The translations under genes were made by a program, and so were the position numbers. This document shows, in pieces, positions 38,361-47,576 of a DNA stretch of 64,000 bases. Below the pieces are notes generated by a model that had not been told where the DNA came from, did no database searches, and saw only the letters and a program-made list of their open reading frames with translations. Origin of the DNA: Pseudocercospora fijiensis CIRAD86 (Eukaryota > Ascomycota > Dothideomycetes > Mycosphaerellales > Mycosphaerellaceae); NCBI RefSeq assembly GCF_000340215.1, contig NW_006921543.1, positions 868,001 through 932,000 of the forward strand, given 5' to 3'. Each line of letters opens with the position of its first letter. Positions within the stretch are counted from its first letter, which is position 1.

Positions 38361-41300
38361 CTAACCTCTAGTCGTAAGTATAACGACGAGGAGGTAACGG
38401 CTTTGCCTATTCGTATACTAGGAAAGGACCTACCGGATAGAGCGCTACGTAGGACGCACTCTCCGCCGAAACAAGCTGTTATAGCTCTAGCCGATATGCT
38501 AGAGGTTGTTAACCTAGTAGCTATATATGTTAATATAGCCCGTATGCCTACTATCGAGTAATATATAGTAGTTTATAGGACAGTAGGCGACAAGTTAGTC
38601 TCCGCACTTATTAATATTAGCTGCGTCTTAACGTTCTCGTACTATAGGTTCGCTAGGCAGTACTAGACGCGTACTCGACTACCGTAGGCGATAGGCGTAC
38701 GCGACTATAAGGACTACTACGGAGGTTAGATCGAGGAAGTCTTTTATACCGACTTAGACCTTAACGGATATAAGAAGAGCCTTAACTGCTTTGTTACGGA
38801 TACCGGCCCTTATAACTTTATGCTCGGGCTAGATTAGTAGAGACGCTACTTACTAACTATCGATATAGACAAGGGCATCGTTACCCTTAGCAATAGCACC
38901 GAGTTAAAATGTTAGGTTAAGAATGGTTCTCGCCTAGCAGTGCCTAAACTCGCTAAGTCCGCTAATATTAGCGCGATAACGATTAGCGAAGCTACGTATT
39001 TAGATAAGGAAGAGGAAGGATATCTAGTTTACGAGATTACCGATAGCACCCTCTCCGAGGAAGAGGCCGTTACGGTCGCTGCCCTCTACATCTATGCGAT
39101 GTTACTAGAAGATAAGGAGATTTACTTCCGTAGCAAGCTACCCGTCGACGAGGAGAAGGCTAAGGAGCTCCTCCCTTCTAAATTCGAAGAGTATTAGGAC
39201 GTCTTCTAGTAGGCGCGTATAAGGAAGCTCCCTCTATATCGAGAAGGTATTAACCTTGCTATTAATTTCAAACCGGATGCTAAGCTGCCGATTAATCGAC
39301 TACGGCCGATAAATCCGGAGGAGAACGAGGTAATTAAGAAGCACGTAGATAACCTTCTTGCGAACAGCTAAGCTAGACGCTATATTAGCTCTCGAGTTGC
39401 TTTACTATACTTAATTATCCGCAAACTAGGTAGAGGTCTAAGAGTATGCGTAGATTACCGTACTATTAACGAGATTACGGTAAAGAATAGATACCCGATC
39501 CCTTAAATACGCGAGACACTAACTAAGCTATGTCGTGCTAACTAGTTTACGGTACTCGACATTATCGCCGCCTTTAACCGAATTCGTATCCGCGAAGGCG
39601 ACGAATAGAAGACAGTATTTAGCATACGATACGGAACCTTCGAGTACTTAGTAGTTCCTTTTAGACTATGCAATGCACTAGTAGCTTTTCAGAGCTATAT
39701 TAATACTGTACTGTACGACTTTCTAGACCGGTTTTGCTCCGCCTATCTCGATAACACTGTCGTATTTACGGAAGGCGAGCGCGAGCTATATATCGAGTAT
39801 ATTAAGGCAGTGTTATAGAAGTTTCGGGAGTATAAGCTACTAGTAGACATTTAGAAGAGCAAGTTCTTTGCTAAGGAGATTAAGTATCTCGGCATTATTA
39901 TTACTCCTAGCGGCATTAAGATAGACTAAGCTAAAGTAGAGGCAATCCTAGCGTAAGAGGTTCCGAAGAATGTTAAGGACGTACTCGCATTCCTCGGCCT
40001 CGCTAACTTCTATCGACGCTTTATCTAGTAGTTCTTAGCGATCGCATTGCTATTAACGAATCTAACTAAGGGTACGAACATTAAGGACCGGAGGCTGCGC
40101 CCGGTGTAGCAATAGACGCCTAAGTGCTAGTAGGCTTTCGACAAGCTAAAAGAAGCCTTTATAAAGGCCCCTCTACTAAGGTACTACGACCTAGATCGAC
40201 CTTGTACGGTATAGACTAATGCCTCCGACCGTGTTACTAGAGGTATTCTTTCTTAACCAGATAATATAGGAGTGCTATACCTAGTAGCTTTCTACTCTAC
40301 GAAGATAAACCCTGCCGAGTGTAACTACGAAATCTATAATAAGGAATTAATAGCTATCGTTAAAGCTTTCGAGGAATGGCGCCCTAAGCTAATAGGTACG
40401 GCGGATCTAGTATAAGTATACTTAGATTACCGGACATTGGAATATTTTATAACTACGAAATAGCTTAACAGACGACAAGCCCGCTAGAGCGAGTTCTTAT
40501 CCGCCTTTGACTTCAAAATCGACTACCGCCCTAGTAAGGATAACGTAGTCGCCGATGCTCTAACGAGGCGATCTTAAGATTAAGATAGAGCGGCGGATGT
40601 GGCTAATCGCTAGCAGACTATCCTTAAGGATAGGAATGTAACTGACGCCGTTCGCTCTGCCCTATAAGTAGCAAGTTTACAGGTTGATAATCTAACTATA
40701 GCAGCTAGAGATCAGTACTAGCTCGCTTTAGCGGTCCTATAGGTTATTAAGGTCGAGGGACAACAACCTTCTAAGGAACTAATCTAGAAGGCGTATAAAT
40801 ACGACGAAGTCTCGCGAGCTATCTAGTACGCATAGAACGCGAATGCACTACGGCTAAAGAAGACTAAGCTAGATACACGCATCTTAGTCGTTAACTGTAG
40901 CATTAATGATAATAGAACTATTAGGGTTAAAGGGAAGATCTACGTGCCTAACGAAGACGGGCTACGTGCTAAAGTTATACGCGTGCACTATAATTATTCT
41001 ATAGGAGGGCATCTAGGCCTAGAGCGAAGGGGGGGAGGGGTTTCAAGAGAGTTCTACTAGCCTAGGATATATAACGACGTACGACGATATGTATATATAT
41101 GCTATAGCTGCAAGCGGGTTAAGGCATAGCATAATGCGTTCTAGGGCAATCTAAGATAGCTGCCGCTTCCTAGTAGATCGTATCGGGAGATTACGATAGA
41201 TTATATAGTTAAGCTGCCGCCCTTAGTCTCTCGCCTAGATAGCAATACGTACTAGTATGTTCTTACTATTATATGCCGATTAATAAAGCGAAAGCACTTC

Positions 41301-42560
41301 CTGCTAGCTAAGGACCTTACTACCGAATATGCTACTAACCTATACTACTAGCATATCTAGAAAGATTAAGGATTCTCCGAGGTTATATACTTAGACCGTA
41401 GGTCGCAGTAGATGTCGGCGTTCTTTAGGCGTCTCTAAGCCAACATCGGTACTAAATAGCGCGTATCTACTGCTTTCTATCCGTAGACAGATAGCTAGTT
41501 AGAGAACACTAACAAGGAGATAGAACAGCTATTACGAGTATACGTCAACTATATACAGGATAATTAGGTCAACTAGCTACCGAGCTACGAGTTTGCCGCT
41601 AACAGTGTACAGTCTAGTGCGACTAGTGTTTTACCCTTCTTTGCGACGCTTAGCCGCTACCCGCGTTCCCGCGCTAAGCCTCTAAAGCTCGACCTACCCT
41701 CTAGTCCAACTACGAGCGTACAACTTAGAGCAGATAAATTCGCAATATAGATAGAACTTCTAACATAGTACTGCATTACGTAAATACGCTACGCATAAGC
41801 GCGCACTAAGTCTGCAGCGTCCGGAAGGCATCTAGCGCGCGAACATCGAGTTAGCGATAAGGTATAGTTAGATATACGCGATATTCTAACGAAGCGGCCT
41901 AGCAAGAAACTTGACTATAAGCACTACGGCCCTTTTAAGGTTATTCGAGTTATTACGCCGGACGTCTATTAGCTCGAACTGCCCCTAACTATACGTATTA
42001 CCGACCGCTTTTATATAAGCAAGTTGCGCTTAGCAGTCGATAAGCGCCCGTTTCCGAACTAGGTCGACACCGAGCCGCCGCTAGAGGCCGACGAATTAGG
42101 CCGACAGAACTAGGAGGTAGATAAGGTTGTCGCTAGTCGATAGAAGAACAAGCGCTCTAAGAAGGAGGTAATCTACACTGTTAAGTAGATCGGCAGCGGA
42201 GAGTATACCGACAACGAGTACGAGCTAGACCTAAAGGATACTACTAAATACGCTATTGCGGATTGGCACTATAACAATCCTCGTATAGATAGTCCTCCGA
42301 AGGGATAGAGTGCTCCGGAAGATTAGATACCGAATGAGCCTATTAAGCGTACGCCTATACCGACACGCCTTATACGATCTCGGTTAGTAGTATAGGATGT
42401 TAACTACACGGCCGAAGTGTTAAACTATCGCCGGCACGGCCCCTTATTGCCGTTTAGAAACACGTATATAAGGGCACCGACTGCGAGATCTATATATACC
42501 GCTCGAGTACTATTAGTATAAGGACCTTGCCGCTACCGTTGTCGCTATTAATAGCCTCTG
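38350..42560 (+). pseudogene. Pol of gamma: protease, RT, RNase H, integrase
   Basis: The frame of 38940 reads through the whole pol, broken by TAG/TAA; an 85-codon piece (38940-39197) is fully open. Protease is at about 38580-38900. RT has [20 protein letters not shown], with YLDN at 39744-39755 in place of YLDD (GAC to AAC, a RIP-type change that removes a catalytic Asp). RNase H ends near 40575 (DYRPSKDNVVADALTRR). Integrase has an HHCC finger (last pair CYSC, about 41100), first Asp in TIDYIVKLPP and a retained catalytic Glu (QTDSQLENTNKEIEQ). A G-rich purine run (41021-41040) lies inside the integrase finger region. The basic C-terminal tail may hold a weak chromodomain. Confidence 0.86.
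41021..41040 (+). promoter_or_regulatory. Possible central polypurine tract of gamma
   Basis: AGAGCGAAGGGGGGGAGGGG lies in the integrase coding region and resembles the element's 3' tract (AGAAGGGGGGGGG). Ty1 and HIV-1 also carry a second priming tract inside integrase. It may instead be a G-run expansion. Confidence 0.3.
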
Positions 42561-42674
42561 TTACTACGAGGCAACCGACACTTAGTTCGACGATTTGTAT
42601 TAATAAAGGATTATCGTGTTTGTTGTTTGTTTTAGCGATTATTATACTAGCGCTTGTAGGCGCAGAGCGTATTT

Positions 42675-42687
42675 AGAAGGGGGGGGG
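42675..42687 (+). promoter_or_regulatory. 3' polypurine tract of gamma
   Basis: AGAAGGGGGGGGG followed by TAG and the TGTTAC start of the 3' LTR. This is the expected primer for plus-strand synthesis. Confidence 0.75.
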
Positions 42688-42690
42688 TAG

Positions 42691-42849
42691 TGTTACGGGT
42701 AGACCCTAACTTATATATAATTGATGCCTAAGACATCAAGGCTTAGCGCGACGCGGCTTCTTAGCTTCGGCTTCGCGTACCTCTCTCTTCGCTCCTACGT
42801 AGACGTGCTTAATACGAGAGTTACTTATATACTCGCCGTCCCTATATTA
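42691..42849 (+). repeat. 3' LTR of gamma
   Basis: 159 bp, TGTTACGGGTAG ... CCCTATATTA, equal in length to the 5' LTR. Differences such as CCCCGTGTCA to CCCTATATTA are C to T and G to A. Followed by CAAAT. Confidence 0.94.
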
Positions 42850-43130
42850 CAAATCCTCTAGTTTAGTAAGGAAGAGCTTAGGGACTATCTATACGAGTAG
42901 GAGAAGGCTATATAGGACAAGGCTACTAACCTCCTCGTTAATTAGGCTTACTACGAGGCCGAATACTTTAGTACTAATAGCTTTAATACCTATAGAGGAG
43001 TTTAGGAGGATCGACTAGCTAATAAGGTTATTACTAGTAAGGATTACGGTATATTAAAGCAATAGTAGAGCGTAGTAGATTAGTTACTTAGGAAGTTGTT
43101 TCTATATATTACTAGAATCTAGGAATAATG
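42850..43130 (+). pseudogene. ORF3 of beta, last part
   Basis: About 90 codons continue ORF3 in the correct phase after gamma (CAA ATC CTC across the target site). The sequence is hydrophilic and Glu/Gln-rich with tyrosines (e.g. SKEELRDYLYEQEKA). The frame first closes at a TAA within the last near-palindrome (43125-43150), although that codon could itself be a mutated CAA. Confidence 0.55.
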
Positions 43131-43150
43131 CTACTCCGGGGGTGTTATTA
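43125..43150 (+). other. 26-bp near-palindrome, beta copy 5 (end of ORF3)
   Basis: ATAATGCTACTCC then GGGGGTGTTATTA, at the end of the ORF3 frame. About 115 bp separate it from the polypurine tract and 3' LTR. Confidence 0.6.
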
Positions 43151-43264
43151 CAGAGTTTCTAAAAATAGCCTTAGCTAATATACCTAAGATAACTGCATAA
43201 CTGTTTGTTTCTTTCGAGCGCGCAATGTAAAACGTATCTAGTTAGATATAAAGAAAGGGAGGGA

Positions 43265-43543
43265 TATTAGCTAGTAACCGGCCCTATACCTATAGGCTAG
43301 TTTAGAGCCTATATAAGAGGCCTCCTTCGGTATAGTAGACAGATTATTAACCTCGTATAGTACATTGTTTATATTACACTTCTATAATGCCTATATTGCA
43401 GGGCTCTAGTTACTAGTCTAAGCGATAGTCTCGTTATACTATTATACTAAATATAGCTGCCTATATTGCTATAGGTTATATTACCCTCGGTTGCCTATAC
43501 TATTACTACTAGTAGTAGTAGTAGTGTTAGTTTCCGTCCTTTA
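43265..43543 (+). repeat. 3' LTR of beta
   Basis: 279 bp, near-identical to 23948-24226, preceded by the purine tract AAGAAAGGGAGGGA and followed by ATAGT. Confidence 0.92.
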
Positions 43544-43880
43544 ATAGTATACTACTAACTTCTATCCTCGAGGGTCTAGTTCGAAGTACTTTATATAAAG
43601 CGCCTATTTATAAAGAGCTCGGTACTTTAATTTAGAGTAACTTCCTACCGAATCTAAGGGAACTCTCTCTCTAATAGCCGCTTAAGAGTATACTCTTAAT
43701 TTCTGTTCTCGAGGATCTAATATAGCTCTAGCCCTAAGACTCCCGATTCGCGGTAAAAGCCTTCGCTTTTAAGTTTAGGGGCATGAGTTAATCAGGACAT
43801 GTTCGTGGAGAGCTCGATCCTGTACTTGAAGAGGACATTTCGTACCGAATCTGAGAGAATTCTCTAGGCTATGCCATCAA
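43544..43880 (+). repeat. Degenerate tandem repeat array, right half; RIP border inside it
   Basis: This continues the array of 23566-23947 with two more units (TATACTACTAACTTCT..., TATACTCTTAATTTCT...). The last unit carries an extra 75-bp block with a small hairpin (TAAAAGC-CTTC-GCTTTTA, 43754-43771). CA and TG are rare up to about 43780 and normal after it, so the RIP border falls inside a repeat unit. Confidence 0.7.
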
Positions 43881-44108
43881 CTATCGCACTCAACAACTCA
43901 GCCGTGTTCTCAGTCCGTGAAGTGGTCACTGTTCTTCGAATCAACACACCTAGATTCTCTCCTCAAGGCGATTGAGACCATGCTGTCAATTGCCGTTCTG
44001 ATATGCTTCATGACTGTCCACAGACTGTGGAGCAAATGCTAGCAAGATAGCGCGCCGTCCACAGGAACAAAGTCTTCTGTCACGCCATCTCTTCTTTTCT
44101 ACCCGTCT

Positions 44109-44337
44109 GAGACTATACCACTGACCACCTTTCTCCACGGCTGAACCATGTCCATAGACTCGGAAGCAGCTGTCGGTGAGAACTTGGCACACACACATCA
44201 GCATGATCTTATTCTCCCCTAGCAGCTCGAGACTCAACCATTGACCACCGTTCTCGGCGGCTCAATTCTGCAGCTGCTGGTGAGAACCTGTCATATATAT
44301 CTTACGTCAACATGATCTTCTTCTCCCTTGGCAGCTC
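44109..44337 (+). repeat. Two-copy tandem repeat of about 110-120 bp
   Basis: Units start at 44109 (GAGACTATACCACTGACCACC) and 44229 (GAGACTCAACCATTGACCACC). Both end with CATGATCTT(A/C)TTCTCCC(C/T)T(A/G)GCAGCTC. A third copy starts at 44338 and fades. The copies are diverged but not RIP-affected. The 200 bp on either side show no gene. Confidence 0.75.
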
Positions 44338-44560
44338 AAGACTTTGCCAATGATTTCCGCTTCCGATAGAAAATTCCAATTCGCACATTGTGAAGCAGCT
44401 GCACGCCATTCAAATCAGCACAGTATTCCCACGAACATTCAGGCATTATGCATGAAGTAGAACCGATCACAAAGACTTGATAACCCCCTCTCAATTTCTC
44501 ATACACAAATACATTCTTAGAATACATTGCTTCATCTCATACCTCATACCTCACATCTTA

Positions 44561-44837
44561 TCATTTCTGTCCACCTGGAATCCGCTTATTGACTTGTCCG
44601 TCGGCAAACTTGTTGATCTTGTCGTCGTACTTATCACCGAGGCCGGCACGGTCAGTGGCGGAGTCAACTTCTGTATGTTGTGTGTTAGTCAGTGCTGTTT
44701 CAGAAGAGGAGGAAATGCTTACGCTTGTGGACTTGACTATTAACGCCCTTCTCAATTCCAGATGGCTGATTACCAGAAGCGCCGCCAGAGCCGCCGCTCG
44801 AGACTTTGTCCTTGACCTTGTCCATGAGTCCAGACAT
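44561..44837 (-). CDS. Small hydrophilic protein, 74 aa (hypothetical)
   Basis: Two exons: 44837-44723 and 44670-44561, with a 52-bp intron (GTAAGC ... CATACAG; 44722-44671). Total 225 bp including the TGA stop. The start reads MSGLMDKVKDKVSSGG. The protein is short, very hydrophilic and rich in Gly, Ser, Lys and Asp, with repeated Asp-Lys pairs and no signal peptide or membrane segment. It resembles the many small, probably disordered stress-associated proteins of filamentous ascomycetes, but I cannot assign a family. The acceptor could also be three bases later. It is transcribed away from the DUF3632-like gene, with about 1 kb between the starts. The purely protein-like composition across the splice supports the model. 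Confidence 0.7.
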
Positions 44838-45892
44838 GTTGATGATGTAAGTTTTTGTTTTGTGGTGTTTGGGATGTGTTGTTGTTGTTGTTACTTGCTT
44901 GGTCTGAATATGAAGAGGATAACTCGTTCATATATACCTACTGGAGCAACAACTTCAACGTCATTCCCCAATGCCTTCGATAGTGCTGCCAACTCGGTGC
45001 CTTGTTATGCCAACTTCAGATCTTGGAACGTGGCCACGCTAAACGATTCATCTCCAAAGAGAACAACCTTGGAAGCATGATTGCGTGCTGCCACGCGTTG
45101 GGAGGTGTGGATCTTCAGGGCAGGAGGCATAATGACGATGCGTGACCCACATGCGAGGTACAGGTACAGCTTTGGAGCTGAGCTGAGTCGGCGCGGAGCT
45201 GGTCAGGCTGAAATGATACGTCAATGGCAACATTGCGAGCTGTCGTGATCGGCAAACAGTCAGAGCATCAAGGGCCATTGGCTGTGATGTTGTTGTAGTC
45301 TCTTCCGTCGAAGCAACGTCATCGCCAGGTTGTTGTAGAGTCTGAGACTGCCTGCGTAGTTCTGGTCACATCCTTCGCTGCTTTTGCCAAGCATTTGCTT
45401 TGTCATCTCGATCCATACTTGGCTCGCTTTTCAAGTGCTCGACGACTCTCGACGAGACAAGTGCCAAACGATTCAAATAAGTCTCATTAGAGCGTACTGA
45501 AGCCTCATTGATTAGCCCGAACATTGTAACGGCTTTGCCTTGCGATGCAGTGTGACAAGTCCTGGAATCGATGCCAGACCGAACAGCGAGACGAGAATTG
45601 AGCCATACGAGATTCTATCCAACAATTCATTGCTTGAGGACATGTACCGCCTTGACGGTATGACTGGGCGGCTGTCGCGGTTGCTTTCCAGGGCATGTCG
45701 TACTGGCCTCGCAACGGTAGTCTGGCGGGCGTTCTTACTTGTTGCGCGCGAATCCATGCTTCGATTGACAAGTTCGACCAGACATTCGCTGAAGCAGAGA
45801 AGTCACTGGCGGGAGTAAGACCTCGAAGCCACTTCCACCTGTCTTCCATGTCAACACAGCACGCAGCATAGACTCTCCAGCACTCTGGGATC
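44838..45892. other. Divergent intergenic region, about 1 kb
   Basis: Lies between two divergent gene starts. It holds a short GTT run (44879-44892). Open frames on both strands between 45050 and 45890 lack recognisable domains, overlap one another and have no introns or matching codon bias. I see no supportable gene. Confidence 0.5.
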
Positions 45893-46915
45893 ATGGCGAG
45901 TAAGCCGCAGGACAAGGCGAATGCGCCGCGGGACCTGGACGACACGCCGCAATACAAGGCGGACACGCTACAGTACGTCTTTCAGGTCGACAGCAATCCA
46001 TTCTGGCCATTGATCAACCAGTTCCTCCGCATGCCGGAGTGGGACATACCCGAGAAGATTACAGCCGCCTTCAATGACTACGAGAATCCAGCAGTAGTTC
46101 TGGCTGAACTGTGGGAAGCTTTCTTCGTCGCTGTTGCGACAAGTGGTGATCACAGATACCACCTCGGTCTTCTTGGCTGGCTTCGCAAGCAGGCCACGAT
46201 ATCGTCATCCGAGAGCTGGAGGTCGGAGAGCGCCAACGAACTGAGCAGGTATCCTCCGCACGATGGAACGCTGAATTGGTAAGTGGCCGGACGACATGGC
46301 ATGTTGGAGACATGTATGTTGAAAGTTCACAGGTCTTTTCTGCCAGGTATCGTCGAAACATGGCAAAGAATGGACGGCGCTCTTTTGAGTCGCCGACACT
46401 CATTTAGTCCTCAATCAGACAGACCAAAGGATCCGTTCTCAATGGTGGCCATGATTCGAGGAGCAGAAGAAAGAGGCACCACAGAATATTTCTGTTTTAT
46501 AAGCTTCTCGGCTTATTGCCTCCACGAAACATCGATGAACAAATTCCCGCGTGTTTCCCATCCGGTCAATGTTTTGTACGCTTGCAAGGCTGGTCTGGAG
46601 CGACGCGTACCGGATGACTCTCATCAATACCGCTTGTGGTCGATCGATGTCCTTATCGCAACGGAGTGGCTCAGAGCTGCCGGTTGGGTGCTCTGGAAAG
46701 TCGGAGACGCAGGCATCAGAAAGGACCACGCTGCAGCTCTGGCAGCAGATACTCCCTTGTGGAAAGGCGGAGATGCCTTGACGCCGGCACGCTGGGCACT
46801 CTGGGCGAAGCAGTTGAAAGTCGCAGACGTGTCAATGATGTGCATGAGTACTCGAGTCTCTATCATCCGGGCATACAAGGAAATCGAAATGTGGCTCCGG
46901 ATGGACACAGCATAA
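45893..46915 (+). CDS. DUF3632-like protein, 322 aa
   Basis: Exons 45893-46278 and 46333-46915, with a 54-bp intron (GTAAGT ... TTCACAG). Phases match across TG|G (Trp) and the sum is 969 bp. The N-terminal half has a helical WPLINQFL...AELWEAFFVAVATSG region. The C-terminal half has EWLRAAGWVLWKV and LWKGGDALTPARWALWAKQLK. This ordering of tryptophans (an ELWxAF box early, xWxLWKG...RWxxWxxxL late) is what I know from DUF3632 proteins, a fungal family without known function. No signal peptide or membrane helix is seen. Another acceptor 14 bp downstream would break the frame, so the first is preferred. Family assignment is from memory of the pattern. Confidence 0.72.
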
Positions 46916-47576
46916 TTATCCCGAGCATCGGATTTGGAGATGGGAGCAGTTCTGGGGCATATTGGTAGCGCCGCAGTGGTGCACTCATGGAATTTGGCAG
47001 ACCTTTGTTGCGCAAGAAGTTTGAAAGTATGTTGTTTTGGTCGGTTGCAAAGGAATAGTGTTTGCAGAACAGGGTGGGAAGTACTGTACAGTAGTTGGAT
47101 ACAGTCAGTATACTGTATATGGCTCTTGCAAACAAACGCTGGGAAGTTTTCCCCACGACATTTGGCCAAGTTCATCAAACCTCCTCTCAGCGCCCAACGC
47201 GTGCCAGTCTTCATCACTCACACATCTACAGCAGGCAATGATGGACATCCATTGCAGAGACGAACTGGCTTGGCGGGATGCTTTGCGCGAGGCTGACATG
47301 TGAAAACGCCGATTCTCGCGTGTCGCTGTCGCTGTCTGCCCAGCGGCGATGGCGTGCTCGATGTTGACCCACTCGCCATCGCCAATTTTTCATCGCCATC
47401 GCCGCCGCCATCGCCATCAATTCATCAGTCCACCGATACTGGCCGCATGTAGGCTAAATGATCAAGTATACTATAACACATGCTAAGTCTCTTCCACATT
47501 ATTCATTCATCTCCTCACAACCCCAACATCTCGACATCCCACTCACACCCTGGCCCGGACCATCACCACCACCACC
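46916..47576. other. Intergenic region with CATCGC-type repeat
   Basis: The 3' flank of the DUF3632-like gene and promoter of the UNC93-like gene. A short imperfect repeat of CCATCG/CCGCCG units lies at about 47370-47418. Several overlapping open frames here have no domain content. The last 60 bp are C-rich with CACCACCACC directly before the next ATG. Confidence 0.5.

Larger units (their letters stand above)
35556..42849 (+). mobile_element. Full-length Ty3/gypsy element gamma, inserted in beta ORF3
   Basis: A 7.3-kb plus-strand element has 159-bp LTRs (35556-35714, 42691-42849) and a perfect 5-bp target duplication CAAAT (35551-35555, 42850-42854). Gag starts at ATG 35938. Pol carries protease, RT, RNase H and integrase, and a G-rich polypurine tract (42675-42687) abuts the 3' LTR. 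Its 5' end keeps CA and TG and is only lightly mutated, while the 3' LTR shows RIP changes (final CA to TA). Excising it with one CAAAT restores the ORF3 frame of beta, so it is younger than beta. Confidence 0.95.
23948..43543 (+). mobile_element. Large Ty3/gypsy element beta with extra ORF3, split by element gamma
   Basis: A plus-strand LTR element with 279-bp LTRs (23948-24226 and 43265-43543) and a 4-5 bp target duplication ATAG (23944-23947 and 43544-43547; the edge is ambiguous by one base). Without the 7.3-kb gamma insertion it is about 12.3 kb, long for a fungal gypsy element. The order is LTR, a possible short upstream frame, gag-protease (frame of 25311), pol with RT, RNase H and integrase (frame of 29171), a pyrimidine-rich spacer, an unrecognised ORF3 (33050-43130 minus gamma), polypurine tract AAGAAAGGGAGGGA (43251-43264) and LTR. 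RIP has broken every frame, but restorable TAG/TAA codons leave the domains readable. Confidence 0.87.

Noticed and set aside
43986..44237. Minus-strand 83-codon frame
   Set aside because: Overlaps the tandem repeat at 44109-44337, has no domain and no sensible start context.
45505..45966. Minus-strand 153-codon frame and overlapping plus frame 45540-45818
   Set aside because: They overlap each other and the start of the DUF3632-like gene, have no introns or recognisable domains, and are Cys/Trp/Arg-rich in the way of random antisense frames.
46624..47217. Minus-strand 197-codon frame
   Set aside because: Antisense of the second exon of the DUF3632-like gene and its 3' flank; no domain.
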